A stretch of DNA of 64,000 bases from the NCBI GenBank assembly GCA_009767595.1, contig VSDK01011502.1, positions 172,962-236,961 on the forward strand, in the 5' to 3' direction. Below are positions 23,820 to 34,799 of the stretch, piece by piece (position 1 is the first letter of the stretch; every line of letters starts with the position of its first letter). Both the position numbers and the translations under genes were made by a program. The stretch is from Symbiodinium kawagutii. Taxonomy: Eukaryota > Sar > Dinophyceae > Suessiales > Symbiodiniaceae. The notes beneath the pieces are model-generated. The model had not been told where the DNA came from, searched no databases, and saw only the letters and a program-made list of their open reading frames with translations.

Positions 23820-26800
23820 TCAGAAAGAATCGGAAAATACATACAATTTCCCAGTCCTGCCAATCCCCAGCTCTTGCTTTTGCTCCATGCATCTCCATAG
23901 TAAACTCTCCAACGAGCATTGAACGTGTCTCGCCAAATCCTTGAGTTTGGTGGGCACAACTTTTGGGCCTGTTCTACTGTCCATGTCTGAACAGTCGGCA
24001 TTTGAACAGGACGCCGTTGAACAGACTCTTTCTTGCCCTTCTTGGCTGCCTGAGACTTGGAGATCTTGTCTGCAATCTTTGCTCGAGTCTCCGCAATGGC
24101 CTAAGAGGGAAAAACATTTGTGATTTATGTTTTCCAATTTATGTATAAATGAAATACATAAATAATAATATATATATAATATAATAACTTTGAAGAAAAA
24201 ACACCTGTACTCCGGAAAACTACCAGGCCTTTGCTTTTTCACGCAGGTCTTGCAAATGTTGCTCAGATTGCTGCCATTCATCCTTGGTCATTGCGCCTTG
24301 AATCTCTTCCGCGCAAAGGAGTTCTGATATCTCGTCACTGTACTGTTCCAGGTTGTCAAGGCATTCATTTACAATTGAACATGCCTCGGACACATCAACT
24401 TTGAGAACAGAAGAGACAGCAGACAATCTGGTTTCTGCATCTTCTGGGTCATCTTCTTCTCCATCTTCAGCATCTCCCTCATCTTCGGCATCAACATCAT
24501 CTCCCAAGACCTCCTGCATCACAAAGACTACTCAATATTATGAAACATTCAAATTAACAGACCAAAAACAACCGACAAATTCGACAAAATTATTACTCTC
24601 TGCAATCGAGCCTTGCGAAGCCTTTTCAAATGTTTTGTCGGGATGTCCCAGAATGCATTCGCGGCAGCATACTGGAGCAATGGAGTAGGCTTACCCACTT
24701 GAACGTGACATAGTCCGGCCACCTTCGCCTTCTGCAGGAAACTGTGCACAGGGGACCACACCTTCGTTGGGATCACATGCCAGCTCTTCAAACTGAATGC
24801 ACTTTCTGTCTGCAAGTCAAACTTGCTTTGCACATTCGTCCTTGGCGCCCAAAAGGTACGCTTGCATCCAGGTACTGTGAGCTTCTCGGCGGGCCACAAA
24901 ATGGCACAGTGCCCTTCATGAAGCGTTCCCAAGCAAAGCCAAACACTCTGCTGTGCCTGGTGGGTGATGAACAACCCCTGGCGGAGAAATACAGTCTGCC
25001 ACCAAGGGTCTTGCGGTGCCCTGCCCTGTACAGCCAGGGTCTCAAGCAATTGATTGATCCCACTCTTGGCAGCCAATGATGTGGCGTTGTAGCTTGGCCA
25101 CAACTTGGTGGACCCTTTGCCGGGTAAATGCTTGAACCTGCAAGGTTTGACTGATAGACTCATACACCTGAAAAGTGACATTCCTTATCTTGTTACTGTG
25201 CATCAATCATATTGCATGGGTTTGTTTCTATTAATTGAACATTGTTCTTTCTACCTTTTCAGAACATCGACTAATAATTGTTTCGAATTCTTAGTCAGTA
25301 TCATTTGTTTTGCAAGAATTTGAAGAATGAATGCAGATGAGCTGCTCTTTCATAGACATCTCTCGCACCCGGACATGGAAAAAGGCATCGGACACCATCT
25401 CATCGGATGCTTGGAGTTCAGGACATTCGTCCCCTTGGAGTTCATCAAAGTCATAGACAGAAGACAAAACAGACTTTTCAATAGGCACGGACCATGCCTG
25501 CATACCACTCAGACGTGTGGTGGGCGTTCTGCTTTCTGCAGTTCGCAATCTTTGGAAGCTATCCTCCACCATCCCTGTCGAGCCCCAAGAAGAAGCACAA
25601 GTTCGCAGGAAGTCTTTCAAGTCGGCTGTCATCTTGTCCAAATTGAAGTCTGCAGATTTCAGACAACAAAAGATTTCTGCCACCAGCGTCTCTTGGAGAT
25701 TTGCCTTGGCGGTGATTTTTTTCCATGTTGGAGTGCGAAGGTCCTTGACGGCTTCCCAGCTCTTCCAGATATTCTGGCATCTCTTCATGGTCTTTTTTTG
25801 CATATCCTTTCAAGGTTATCATCCACAAATGGTTTCATATTTATGTCAGCACGAAAGCAAACATCAGACACAAAAATAGAAACGTGGTCTCTAAGAAATT
25901 TCTTGAACAAATGCAGGAGCAGTCCTGGTCATCATGCAGCAAACCAAGAAATGCACTTGGGAAACAAAACATTCGTGTAGAAGAAGCCTGAATCCAAGAA
26001 AAAGCTGTGCACAGACTCATGCGCCACAAACTGGCGGCGATCTCATCTTGTGACCGAACCAAAGGGTGATCCTCTGAGACTCGAAAAACTGCATTTCCTT
26101 CATGCAAGTTTTCAACCAGCAGCATGCTTGATAGATCATGGGACCTGAAGTCAAGCATCTTGCTGACAGTTTTCAAGAACCCGCCACAAGCATATTCGAT
26201 GTTGAAGCTTAAAGCAGCTTCTCGGTTGCGAACCCGCTTCCTCTCTTCTGCATACCACTCACGACACGGCAATGTGATGGTGAGAATCCACATTGATGTT
26301 CGGAGCCATTGATCATCCGCCAAAATTGCCTCGGACCATCAGTCATTTTTTGTGGTTAATTAATTAATGGTGAATTGTTTTGATCTGTCACTATGATACA
26401 TGCCTGTGGTGGTAGATCACCTGAAAAGCCTCTGACACAAACTTCAGCCCTACCATGGTACAATTACAATGGCACAAATAACAAAATGAATGAATAGAAA
26501 ATAAGTGACAGGCAATAGCAAAAACAGTAAAACAATCATAACAAAACGTCACATCGCAGAAGTTGCTGTGACTGCATGCACGGTGTTTTTGCATCGCGAT
26601 CTCAAATTGCTTGCGCTTCGGGCTTGTCCCCGAAGATCTTCAGAATCGGCAAAGCGGAGTCCGGCTAGGACTGGGGTTTTTTCATTCAGAAGGTAACCCA
26701 TTTGGATGCCATTGAATAGGAGCACAAGCAATTCTATGTGTATGTCCACAGGGTTGCTCAATCGGTCCAACATAGCATCCTGCCAAGACCACCATCGCGA

Positions 26801-29170
26801 AGGTTGCACTGCTGCGCCCTTTGTCTGAGTAAACTTGGGCGTGGAGTCTTGGCTGCTCAGGAAATTGTACATCTCTTCGGCTTCCAGACCAAAGCGCTCC
26901 ATGCGCTCGATGACAACAGACACAAGCCGATCTTTCTTCAGATTGGACAAAACTGTCTGCCTCCATTCTGAAAAACCTTCTTTCAAGGTGGCGAACCATT
27001 TCTGACCATTCCATGGCCCCTCTTTGAAATTCAAATAGATGCAACCTAGGAGGAAGCAGCTCCATACGCTTGGACCGGCGGCCTTGAGGCCACTCAAAAT
27101 TGACCGCCAGAGCACATGCCAAGGGTCCTCCATTGGCCACTTTCTCAATCGCAGATAATGCGTCTCAAAGGAGTCTGTGCTCATGGGAATGGGGCCCTGG
27201 TCTGATTGTTCGATGAAGCAGTGGCGTTCCATGAGGCTTTTCCCATTGTCCTTCGGAAAAAAAAAAAACTTGACTGAAACAATGTTGAAAATGGGGTACA
27301 AGGTTCCAAACATCATCAACTGACAACCCCATCTCACGGTCCTCCGGTTTCGGAACGAACTGCTTCAGTCCTTCGCCAGTGATGCAAGACAAAATGTGGT
27401 CTTTTGCAAGTATCAGGTCGTATGCTTTGATGCGTTCCAATGGCTTGGCAGCCTTCTTCTTTGGTTGGGCCACTGCATCATCTGCCGCCCTTTTCTTCTG
27501 GTGTTTCAAGAACTCCTTGGCCTTGCTTCGCCAATCATCTTTGACATCAGATGCTGCTTCTTCACCAGGCTGCTCCACTCTGTAGGCTGTGTCACGCATC
27601 TCCTGCAGCCAAGCTAACATACTGATAATATACAACTAATAATATAGCAAAAATTGTAACTATCAATGAACCATGGAGATCAAAAAATGATATGTATCTC
27701 CCATACCCACAAGAAAACAAATTAAAAGCAAATTGAAAAAGTTGAACTATCAGTCATGATTTTGTTTGAATTGATGATTGATCCTGAGGAGGCCCCCAGC
27801 AAGCCAATCCAGTCTCCAAATCCATGAGGGCTCCATAGAAACGGCCTTTGCCGCCAACCCGAGCTTCGTCACTGCTCATGGCAATGAGATTGGAATTGCA
27901 GAACCTTTGCCTGGCACCCAGCACATAGCGAGTTAGTTGCTGTTGCTGCTTCTTGTCAAAGCCAACATAGATGCCCTTTTTTCGACTGGAGATCGTGGAG
28001 GTTGCAAACGATCCCAGACTGGATTTTGACTTGGCCTTTTTCTTGTGGTTTCTTGCATTTCTGGCCAATTCACTGCGGGTCTTCCTTCTCTCAACTTGGA
28101 CTGCTTCATTGCGCTGCCAATCTACAAGCACAATTTTGGCATCGATCAGCTTAGCTACCTCGAACAAGAGTTGGTCAGAGAGCCATTGACCTTGCTTCTT
28201 TGCAAATCCATTCACCATCAAACTCAAGACATCAGACACACCAGACACACCAGACACACCAGACAAAGCACTTCTTTCTTTCGGAGTCAGAAGGCGATGA
28301 AATGCTGGATGTCCTTGAAAATTTTCACGGCCAAAATGCCCGCAAACCTTCAACTGAACATGACCTGGCCCAGCATCACGTAGCATTGATGGCTGCCAAG
28401 TATTGTCCAAGTACACGCTGATGGTATCATCACGACTCCCGAACTCATTCAAGAACTTGTCAAGAAGGGCCCGGGCCGTTACCTTCACTGATGCAACTCC
28501 ATGGGCTGTCATGTGCACAAGTAGAATAAAAAAAACCCAGCATGCTGACCATTGGAGAAGATACCTGCTTCAAGTTGCCATTTGCACCTCCAGACTTGGC
28601 CTCTGACAGGACTTGCCTATCACTGTATAGGAAATGTTCTTCTGCCGGAGACCCTCCCAAATGTTTCCGAAGAACTGGTAGGTACGTCCTGCTGATCTTT
28701 TTTGCAACGAACTTCTCAGAAACGTCTGTCTCTTTCAGCTGGCTAAGCACGTCTGCTACTGACACAAAGGTCCGGACGCCAGCGATGGGCTGGTCCAGCC
28801 TGCACAAAAGAATGCCGTCATGTTGAGTCCACACTCTTCCTTTGAAATCAACCAACCACTTGCATTCATAGCCATTGCCATGTGAAGACAGGCGGAATGC
28901 AAACTTTTCAGCTCCAATCATGAAAACTGACCACGTCAAGAACTCCTTGACCCAATGTGATTTTTTGGCAATTGTCACGAAGCCAAACCCCTTGCTGAAG
29001 TGCAAACATAAGTCATCGGGTTTGGCTGGAAGTTGGCACATTTCTCCAGTCAATTGATTGCAGAGTATAGCTTTCTCCTTACCCACGATCAATCGCAAGT
29101 AATCATGGTGGGGGATTTCTCGTACCCCTTTTGTTTTGCGAGGGTCAGGAGGCGGCGCCCTCGACATCAT
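23820..29170 (-). CDS. Large multi-exon gene of unknown function (about 8 exons)
   Basis: Leftward coding stretches are 29170-28565 (HHDYLRLIVGKEKAILCNQL; CKWLVDFKGRVWTQHDG), 28505-27754 (SVYLDNTWQPSMLRDAG; LIDAKIVLVDW), 27635-27260 (Lys-rich, QPKKKAAKPLERIKAYDL), 27260-26640 (EDPWHVLWRSILSGLKAAG), 26323-25990, 25803-25330, 25130-24660 (GLFITHQAQQSVWLCLGTL), 24522-24220 (long acidic run, then SELLCAEEIQG) and 24123-23850 (WTVEQAQKLCPPNSRIW, FNARWRVYYGD). They are densely spaced, all on one strand and separated by short AT-rich introns, which supports one gene of over 1200 residues. I do not recognise a conserved enzyme. The final W-rich segment and the Lys-rich linker resemble those of lineage-specific dinoflagellate proteins. 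The 27754-28505 exon contains a coded run of CAGACAC-type repeats (SGVSGVSGVSDV). Exon edges are approximate. Confidence 0.55.
28228..28266 (-). repeat. CAGACACAC repeat inside an exon
   Basis: Plus strand reads ACATCAGACACACC followed by AGACACACC units. In the minus-strand frame of the surrounding exon it encodes SGVSGVSGVSDV. It is an in-frame 9-bp periodic version of the dispersed repeat. Confidence 0.8.
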
Positions 29171-29934
29171 GGGCTGACAGCAGACACAACAAGGAAAAAT
29201 ATACTTGCAATGAAGCCATAAATTATAATTATAGTTTTACTATGTTTCACTTATTCATGGTCCTTCAAAAACAAATATCTTTATTTATACATATCTTTTT
29301 CACAAAGGTAAAACAGGTTCAACATTGTTGCAAAGATCAGTGAACCATAGGCCTGGATAAAGATATAGATCTTGTTTCGTAAATAAGTAGAGTCTATGCA
29401 ATGTATACTAACAAACGATGGACTTGGGATTCCGAGCAGTCCTGAGATGTATGCATGTGCATAGAGTTTCCTTATTTATAGCCTTGGAAATCAAGTATGC
29501 AAGAATATTGTCAAAAAGTTCGACATTTAGACATGTTTCTGCGTTTTGCATTCCCACATGGTTTGAAACTCAATGGCACTGTCTGCAGCAAAAGAGCATG
29601 AATACAGAAAACAGTGAGCATTCGACTGATGGAATGATATTCCTGGAACATGCCTGCATTGGTGGGCAGAGTTGCATGCTAAACTGGGCGGCAGTGCCTG
29701 AAGTGAAGCGAAAGCAAGAAACCTCAGACAAGGAAATTAAGACAATGAAGCATGAAATCAAACAATTGAGAAAATTGCGAAGAAATGTACACTAAATCAG
29801 CCCATGGATCAAGAAGCTGCATGGCCACCCTTTTTGCAATCAAAACCGCGGAGTGGATTTTTTGATGGCAGTGCAAACCTTTGCTTGCGCCACCCAGGCT
29901 GACACCGCCAAAGTCAGTGTTCAAGTGGCTCAGA
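29171..29934. other. Spacer, possible 3' UTR or intron
   Basis: AT-rich between 29200 and 29420. A minus-strand frame at 29996-29724 (GGASKGLHCHQKIHSAV) overlaps the 3' end of the next gene and is probably not real. Confidence 0.35.
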
Positions 29935-30387
29935 TCATTTGGCATGTTGCTTCTCACAAAATAGGCAAAGTTCCAGCGCAACAACTGTGTCTGCATTGTT
30001 CAGGCCTTGACAATTCTGACGTAAATGATATTTCACACGTCCATGACTGGCCTTGGTGGCCACTGATGTAGTCAACCATATCTTTCTCGAAGGTGTCCCC
30101 CAAGAATCGTCAAGATCTTTGCTTACCTCCTTGTTCTCAGGGTTCCTTGTGAGAGCTTCACGATGTTTCCTCACTTTTCGTTGCATCAGCCTCATCTCTG
30201 CAGAATTGCAGCCAGCATCTTCATTTGTTGGATCATAATTCATCTTTGTTTTGCTGCCTTCATAGCTGGACCTGGAACATGTTCTGAAAATGAAGATCGC
30301 CCAACTCACGATCTGAATGGCTCCAAGCATTGCCAAGCAAGCCATGACTAGAAAGAATGCATCCATTCCAGTACTGAAGATTGCCAT
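29935..30387 (-). CDS. Small single-pass membrane protein with His/Cys C-terminal module (150 aa)
   Basis: Complete frame with ATG at 30385-30387. Residues about 8-35 are hydrophobic (FLVMACLAMLGAIQIVSWAI) and form a likely signal-anchor or membrane helix. A basic, charged middle follows (MQRKVRKHREALTR). The C-terminus has YHLRQNCQGLNNAD then LCLFCEKQ, giving an H-x4-C ... C-x2-C arrangement that could bind a metal. I have the impression that this ending is shared by other dinoflagellate proteins, but cannot verify it. No enzymatic function is suggested. Confidence 0.55.
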   Translation of the reverse strand: MAIFSTGMDAFFLVMACLAMLGAIQIVSWAIFIFRTCSRSSYEGSKTKMNYDPTNEDAGCNSAEMRLMQRKVRKHREALTRNPENKEVSKDLDDSWGTPSRKIWLTTSVATKASHGRVKYHLRQNCQGLNNADTVVALELCLFCEKQHAK

Positions 30388-30870
30388 TGGCAGTCAGGCG
30401 CAAGAACAAGGCTGATAAGTTCCCTATTAACTGAAACCTTGATGGATACAGTCAAAAATGCACGTAGGGAAACCATACAAGCAGAACAGAAATGGACATT
30501 GTTTCAATGAAATAAAAATCATGTCTGTTAGAATTTGTCAAGTCATGTACTAATTTCCAAATGTTTTCCATGGTAACCATACAATGTAGTATTACACAAA
30601 CAGCTTTAGAAACAAGCTTTGAACCAGTGTCAGCAAGCGATAAGTATACAAGAAAGGAGTCATATCATCTTCGTATTCAAACGAATAGCCAGAAGCATAA
30701 TGAGATTAAATTTGCAAAAATGTAACAACCGAATAGACAAAATATGATAATAAACCATTCACATCAATGGCCCAAACCAAATGATATTGCTATTGATATT
30801 GAATGTCTGAAAAATCTTTGACGCGTGAAATCTCCAGCAAGTAATTTAAATATCATCCATGCTCGTTTCT
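30388..30870. other. AT-rich intergenic spacer
   Basis: No exon seen. Homology to the 38.87-kb region begins only at about 30871. Confidence 0.5.
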
Positions 30871-31171
30871 TGACAGTAAACAAATGGCCATATCGCATCA
30901 AATATAGATCAGCACACATCAAAACAGATGTTTAGGTTTCGGCTGCAAGGCATTTTTTTTTCGCAAGCTGAGTTCTTCGAGCCATTGTTTCCATGATCAC
31001 TTGGACTGACATAGACTTCGGCGATGCAACATTGTTTGTCTCCAAAAGCACCAGGCACCACTGATCTTGCTGCCTTGACCCAGAAGCACTTCAGACTCTA
31101 AGCATCAGCAATGTCTTCCCCCACAATGCCAAATGCAGTTCAGAAGCGATCCAAGTCCCATAGTGCATCTC

Positions 31172-32538
31172 TCAGTCCTCTTCCATGGCACCACCCCATC
31201 CAGGCGGAGGTGGTGGGGTTGCCGGAGCATCAGTAGAATCATCAGCAGGACTTCGTGACGGAGTCGAACTGACAGCAGACACAGCAGACACAGAAGGACT
31301 AGAAGGTCCTGAGCCACTGATGCCACGAGGAATCTCCCTTCGAAAATAAGGCCGCTCCAGTGCTGTGTTGGCAAAGATGGTGGCGATCTGCACCCAGACA
31401 ACGCCTAGCCAAGACAAAGGTTGAAAAACAAATGAAAACAATTGAAAACAGATTGTCATCAATCCAACTACCTTGAAATTGGGCTGAGAAACAATGAAAA
31501 GCAAGTGGCCTGTTCCAACCTGAGCTGCATAGAAGTCCTGGTTACCCCGGATCTCCAGGGATGAACCGGCACCAGCCAATTCCGGTGGAACTGGAGTGCT
31601 GACATCAGACACATGGACAATCCTCATCTGGATGAAAGGATTCAAAACAAAATAAACATGGACTTCAAACGCAAAGGGTGGGGTGGCATCAAAAGATCAA
31701 ACAATATGACACAACCTGAGCTGCATAGAAGTCCTGGTTACCCCGGATCTCCAGGGATGAACCGGCACCAGCCAATTCCGGTGGAACTGGAGTGCTGACA
31801 TCAGACACATGGACAATCCTCATCTGGATGAAAGGATTCAAAACAAAATAAACATGGACTTCAAACGCAAAGGGTGGGGTGGCATCAAAAGATCAAACAA
31901 TATGACAGCAGAAACTAAGCCTAGAAACTCGGTCTTGGCCTCATTGAAATGGAACCAGCCGTGATTCTGAAGAAAGTCTTCAAGGCTTTCCTCTGGCTCC
32001 TCCATCTTCCAAAGTGCCGCCATTGACCTGGCCCTGCTCTTCACTTCTTCTTCGATAGGCAGGGCGCAGGTCGGCGACACATTGGTCAGGAGGAGCGCAC
32101 ACAAAAACATCAGGTTGGTCTTCTCCTCGATCCAGGTGGCCCACTCGGGCTTAGCCAAGCACAGCAGCTCCTTCAGGTAGCCCGCGTCCAAAAGGCGGTA
32201 CTTGTTGACACACCTTAGAGCAAGTGAAAAACAAAAAACTTGAACAGAAACAACAGAAACAACAGAAACAATGACTCATTAAAGACTAAAGCATTGCATT
32301 GCCAGTGCGCAATTCCCCCCTCCCCAAGCAAAACAAAAAAAAACTTACATCTTGACAGCTTCAGGCCCTCACGGTGCCACAGCATCCTCTGCTGCAAGCA
32401 TCTCCAAGACCTTTGGCTGCAACTCCGGTTTTTTAGCCAGCTTTTTCCACAGCCGGTCCAACATAGTCTGCTGGGTCAGGTTCATCAGCTCGTTCCCCAA
32501 CTTCGCTCACTTCAACTGAGCTTTCTGGACTTTGGGAG
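31172..32538 (-). pseudogene. Duplicated family copy 1, with premature stop
   Basis: Exons are about 32538-32365, 32205-31925, 31645-31500 and 31400-31172. Exon 1 starts ATG and reads MPPKVQKAQLK, then a TGA at 32507-32509 where copy 2 has TCG (Ser), so it stops at codon 12. The rest of exon 1 stays homologous (MNLTQQTMLDRLWKKL). Exon 2 has NKYRLLDAGYLKELLCLA. Exon 3 has STPVPPELAGAGSSLEIRG. Exon 4 is Ser/Pro-rich with a coded SVSAVSAVSS and ends PPPPPGWGGAMEED with TGA at 31172-31174. Exon 3 with its intron is duplicated. No function recognised. Either a pseudogene or a copy that starts further downstream. Confidence 0.6.
31518..31907. repeat. 196-bp perfect tandem duplication containing an exon
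   Basis: ACCTGAGCTGCATAGAAGTC begins at 31518 and again at 31714. The two copies look identical through ACAATATGACA. The unit holds one exon plus adjacent intron, and is single in the 39.5-kb paralogue. Confidence 0.95.
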
Positions 32539-32570
32539 GCATGGGGTTGAAGCTCAGATGACAAAACTCT

Positions 32571-33084
32571 AAGCTACTGCAGAAAGTAGACACAGCTGCG
32601 GGTGAAGAAATGTTTTCAGCGTGACACGGCTGTGGGAAAGGCTATGGGGCGGAAATCGAACGATGTTCATATTTGCCTTCATGCAGTCATCACTGTCACG
32701 GAATGTAAATTTGGAACTGTATGATCTGGATTTACTAACAGTTGACGGTATCCCTCATGTAGTTTCTCACTACCAAAGTCTTGACAAAAGACAAGAAATG
32801 AGATGGTATCAGACCTTCCAAGTACCCGAAGATATACTTGTGTTCAAATTAATTTGTTTGTAGAATGATAATCTTGGCCAAAAGCAAGCAATTGCCTCAG
32901 TAGTAGGTGAAAAAAGTCCTTTCAAAAAAGAAAAACTGCATTTAACACAGCTCTAAGCAAGAATCATTCGGAAGTCAATGTTTTGAATTCATTTGTCACA
33001 TTAAAATGAATATCTAATGTAGAAAAATTACAGTATTCAAAACAAATGCCTACATTGATCCTGAGAAATCCAAACGACTGCAGC
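32571..33084. other. Spacer, no gene seen
   Basis: No exon supported. A plus-strand frame at 32621-32863 is isolated and in the wrong direction for this array. Confidence 0.4.
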
Positions 33085-33420
33085 AACTGCAACCTTTTTT
33101 GCAAGCTAAATGCTTTCAAGCCATTGTTTCCTGGCTGTTTTCATAAGTCAATCACCTTGGACCAACATAAACTTCTTCATCGCAAGAGTGTGAAGCCAGC
33201 CCATAAAAGCACCAAGCACCTCTGCTCTTGCTGCATCCACCCAAAGGCACTTCAGCAATGTCTTCCCCCACAATGCCAAATGCAGTCCAAAAGCAATCCA
33301 AGTCCCATGGTACATCTTTCAGTTCTCTTCCATGGCATCCAGACGGAGGTGGTGGGATTGCCAAGGTAGCACGGGAATCATCAGCAAATCGTGATGGAGT
33401 CGAAATGACAGCAGACACAA
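33085..33420 (-). pseudogene. Third, truncated copy of the duplicated family (last exon and 3' flank only)
   Basis: Matches the 3' flank and final exon of the 31-kb and 39-kb copies (AATGTCTTCCCCCACAATGCC; TPSRFADDSRATLAIPPPP). The tail has diverged to SGCHGREL instead of GWGGAMEED, and no upstream exons are present. More diverged than the other two, so probably an older copy. Confidence 0.7.
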
Positions 33421-33517
33421 AAGGGTTTTGCGACCAGTCCATTGCGTAAATGCAACTCTAGCTGAATTAAAGAAGAAGCAGGGCTTCAACATGGTCACTT
33501 GGATCACGGTGATCAAA

Positions 33518-34085
33518 TTATACAGTGGATATCTGCTTTGATAAGTATATAGAAATGAGAAATTGATATATTAGAGATGCTCTTCTTACACCTTGAAACT
33601 TGACCAATTGCCTGACTTTGCTAAGTGTTGTGGCGATTCCTGCACACCATGCCAAGGAGCCTAGCAATGAAGTTTCTGGTAGTTTTAGTTCTCTCTGCAC
33701 CCCTCTTCACGAAGTGAACTCCTCAAAAAATTTTCCTTGAGAAGTTCACTTTGTGAAGGGAATTGCAATTACTCCACACTAATCTTCTTTGACGATTGTT
33801 GCATTTGGGTCAAAAAGCAGCAAGTTCAAAGCAAGGGTGGCCCTACCTCTTAGCAATGCCCTGAACCTGAAATCAATAAAACCCATTGATCCTGCCCGGC
33901 AAAGCTAGAACTTGTTTCTACACTACCCTGCTGAAAGCAAAACTTGCTCGATAGAGACACATCCAGAACTTCGACAACATTTGATTTGATCAGGTAGCCT
34001 TTTTTCCAATCCGTGGGAGTGCTTCAAGATCCAAAGCTGCAGTCGGGCAAAGTCCATGATTGTGTCTTGGTTCAAAATTTGCTGT
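33518..34085 (-). CDS. Two possible exons, unknown
   Basis: About 34085-33930 (QDTIMDFARLQLWILKHSHG) and 33690-33595 (LPETSLLGSLAWCAGIATTL, ending KFQ before GTGTAAG, a plausible donor). They may be 5' exons reaching toward the truncated copy at 33.1-33.4 kb. Weak. Confidence 0.3.
33705..33758. repeat. Near-perfect 54-bp hairpin
   Basis: Arms CTTCACGAAGTGAACTCC.. and ..GAAGTTCACTTTGTGAAG pair over about 22 bp with 2 mismatches, around an AAAATTTTCC-type loop. It resembles the footprint of a small fold-back element. Note the CTTCxxxGAAG theme shared with the satellite at 40.6 kb. Confidence 0.75.
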
Positions 34086-34180
34086 CACAAAATGGTAATC
34101 GTGTTCTTTTCTGAATTTCACAAGCCAGACACCAGACACTAGGACGAAGTTGTGCCCGCCACACAAAATTCTGACATCTT

Positions 34181-34787
34181 TCAGTCAGATCCTGAGTCCT
34201 CAGCCTCAGTTGTCATGGATGCCGCTGGCTTTCTCATCGCTGGCTTTCTCATCGCTGGCTTTCTTGTCGCTGGCTTTGTCATCACTGGCTTGCTCATCTT
34301 CAGGACCTTTGTGTTGTTCTTGGGTTGTACATCTTTGAGCCACTGAGTTGGTTCAACTTCAAGCGCAAGGACATGCCCCTGGTATTGAACACCAAGCGCT
34401 CTGTAGCTGGCCTGAGATTCGATGCTTGGTAAGGTATGTTTTTGTCACATTATCTTATGAAAGAAATAGGATTTCATGATGTGCCATCAGTATGCAGAAG
34501 AAAAGTTACTATGAATTGTTCTGTTGAAGTTCCACTGCCTGCTCCATAGTCAGTCCCGGTAAGCACATTTCTACACCAAGATCTTGAAGACACTCTTCAA
34601 TGGACTTGTACTGGAACTTTGCCGTGATCATAGTCTCGAGTCGTTCTTGGGTATACCAATGCCATCGGACCAAAGTAGGTGTCTCCATGTCATAGCGCTC
34701 GATAGCAGGGCGAATTTCATATACCTTATTGCCCTCGAAGATCTCCCTAGCCATGGATGCCTTCATTGTGAAGGTTTTTGGAGTCAT
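34181..34787 (-). CDS. ASCH-like (PUA fold) protein, two exons
   Basis: ATG at 34785-34787. Exon 1 reads TFTMKASMAREIFEGNKVYE then IRP, later VRWHWYTQERLET, then PGLTMEQAVELQ. Exon 2 starts after the CTCAG acceptor near 34406 and reads ASYRALGVQYQGHVLALEVE, then five KPAMR-type repeats and the acidic end TEAEDSGSD, with TGA at 34181-34183. ASCH domains typically open with a hydrophobic strand and a 'GxKxxExR' loop (here GNKVYEIR). They bind RNA or modified nucleosides; a few are nucleases or coactivators. The exon 1 donor was not resolved and may be non-GT. The total is about 165 residues, a normal length for one ASCH domain plus a tail. The domain call is by motif only. Confidence 0.45.
34221..34295 (-). 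repeat. Five 15-bp coding repeats
   Basis: Units of (A/G)TCGCTGGCTTTCTC on the plus strand, 15 bp each, encode KPAMR-type pentapeptides in the tail of the ASCH-like protein. Another frame reads KASDE, so both are open. Confidence 0.9.
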
Positions 34788-34799
34788 GTTACTCTAGAT

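Larger units (their letters stand above)
30871..32570. repeat. Segmental duplication, unit 1 (partner 38874-40450)
   Basis: Same-orientation match at an offset near 8020 bp. It starts at TTGACAGTAAACAAATGGCC and covers the 3' flank, all exons and the introns of the gene family described in this interval. Large parts differ by only one or a few bases per 60. Confidence 0.9.

Noticed and set aside
29853..30071. Plus-strand frame with HCSGLDNSDVND
   Set aside because: It is antisense to the conserved-looking C-terminus of the 150-aa minus-strand protein.
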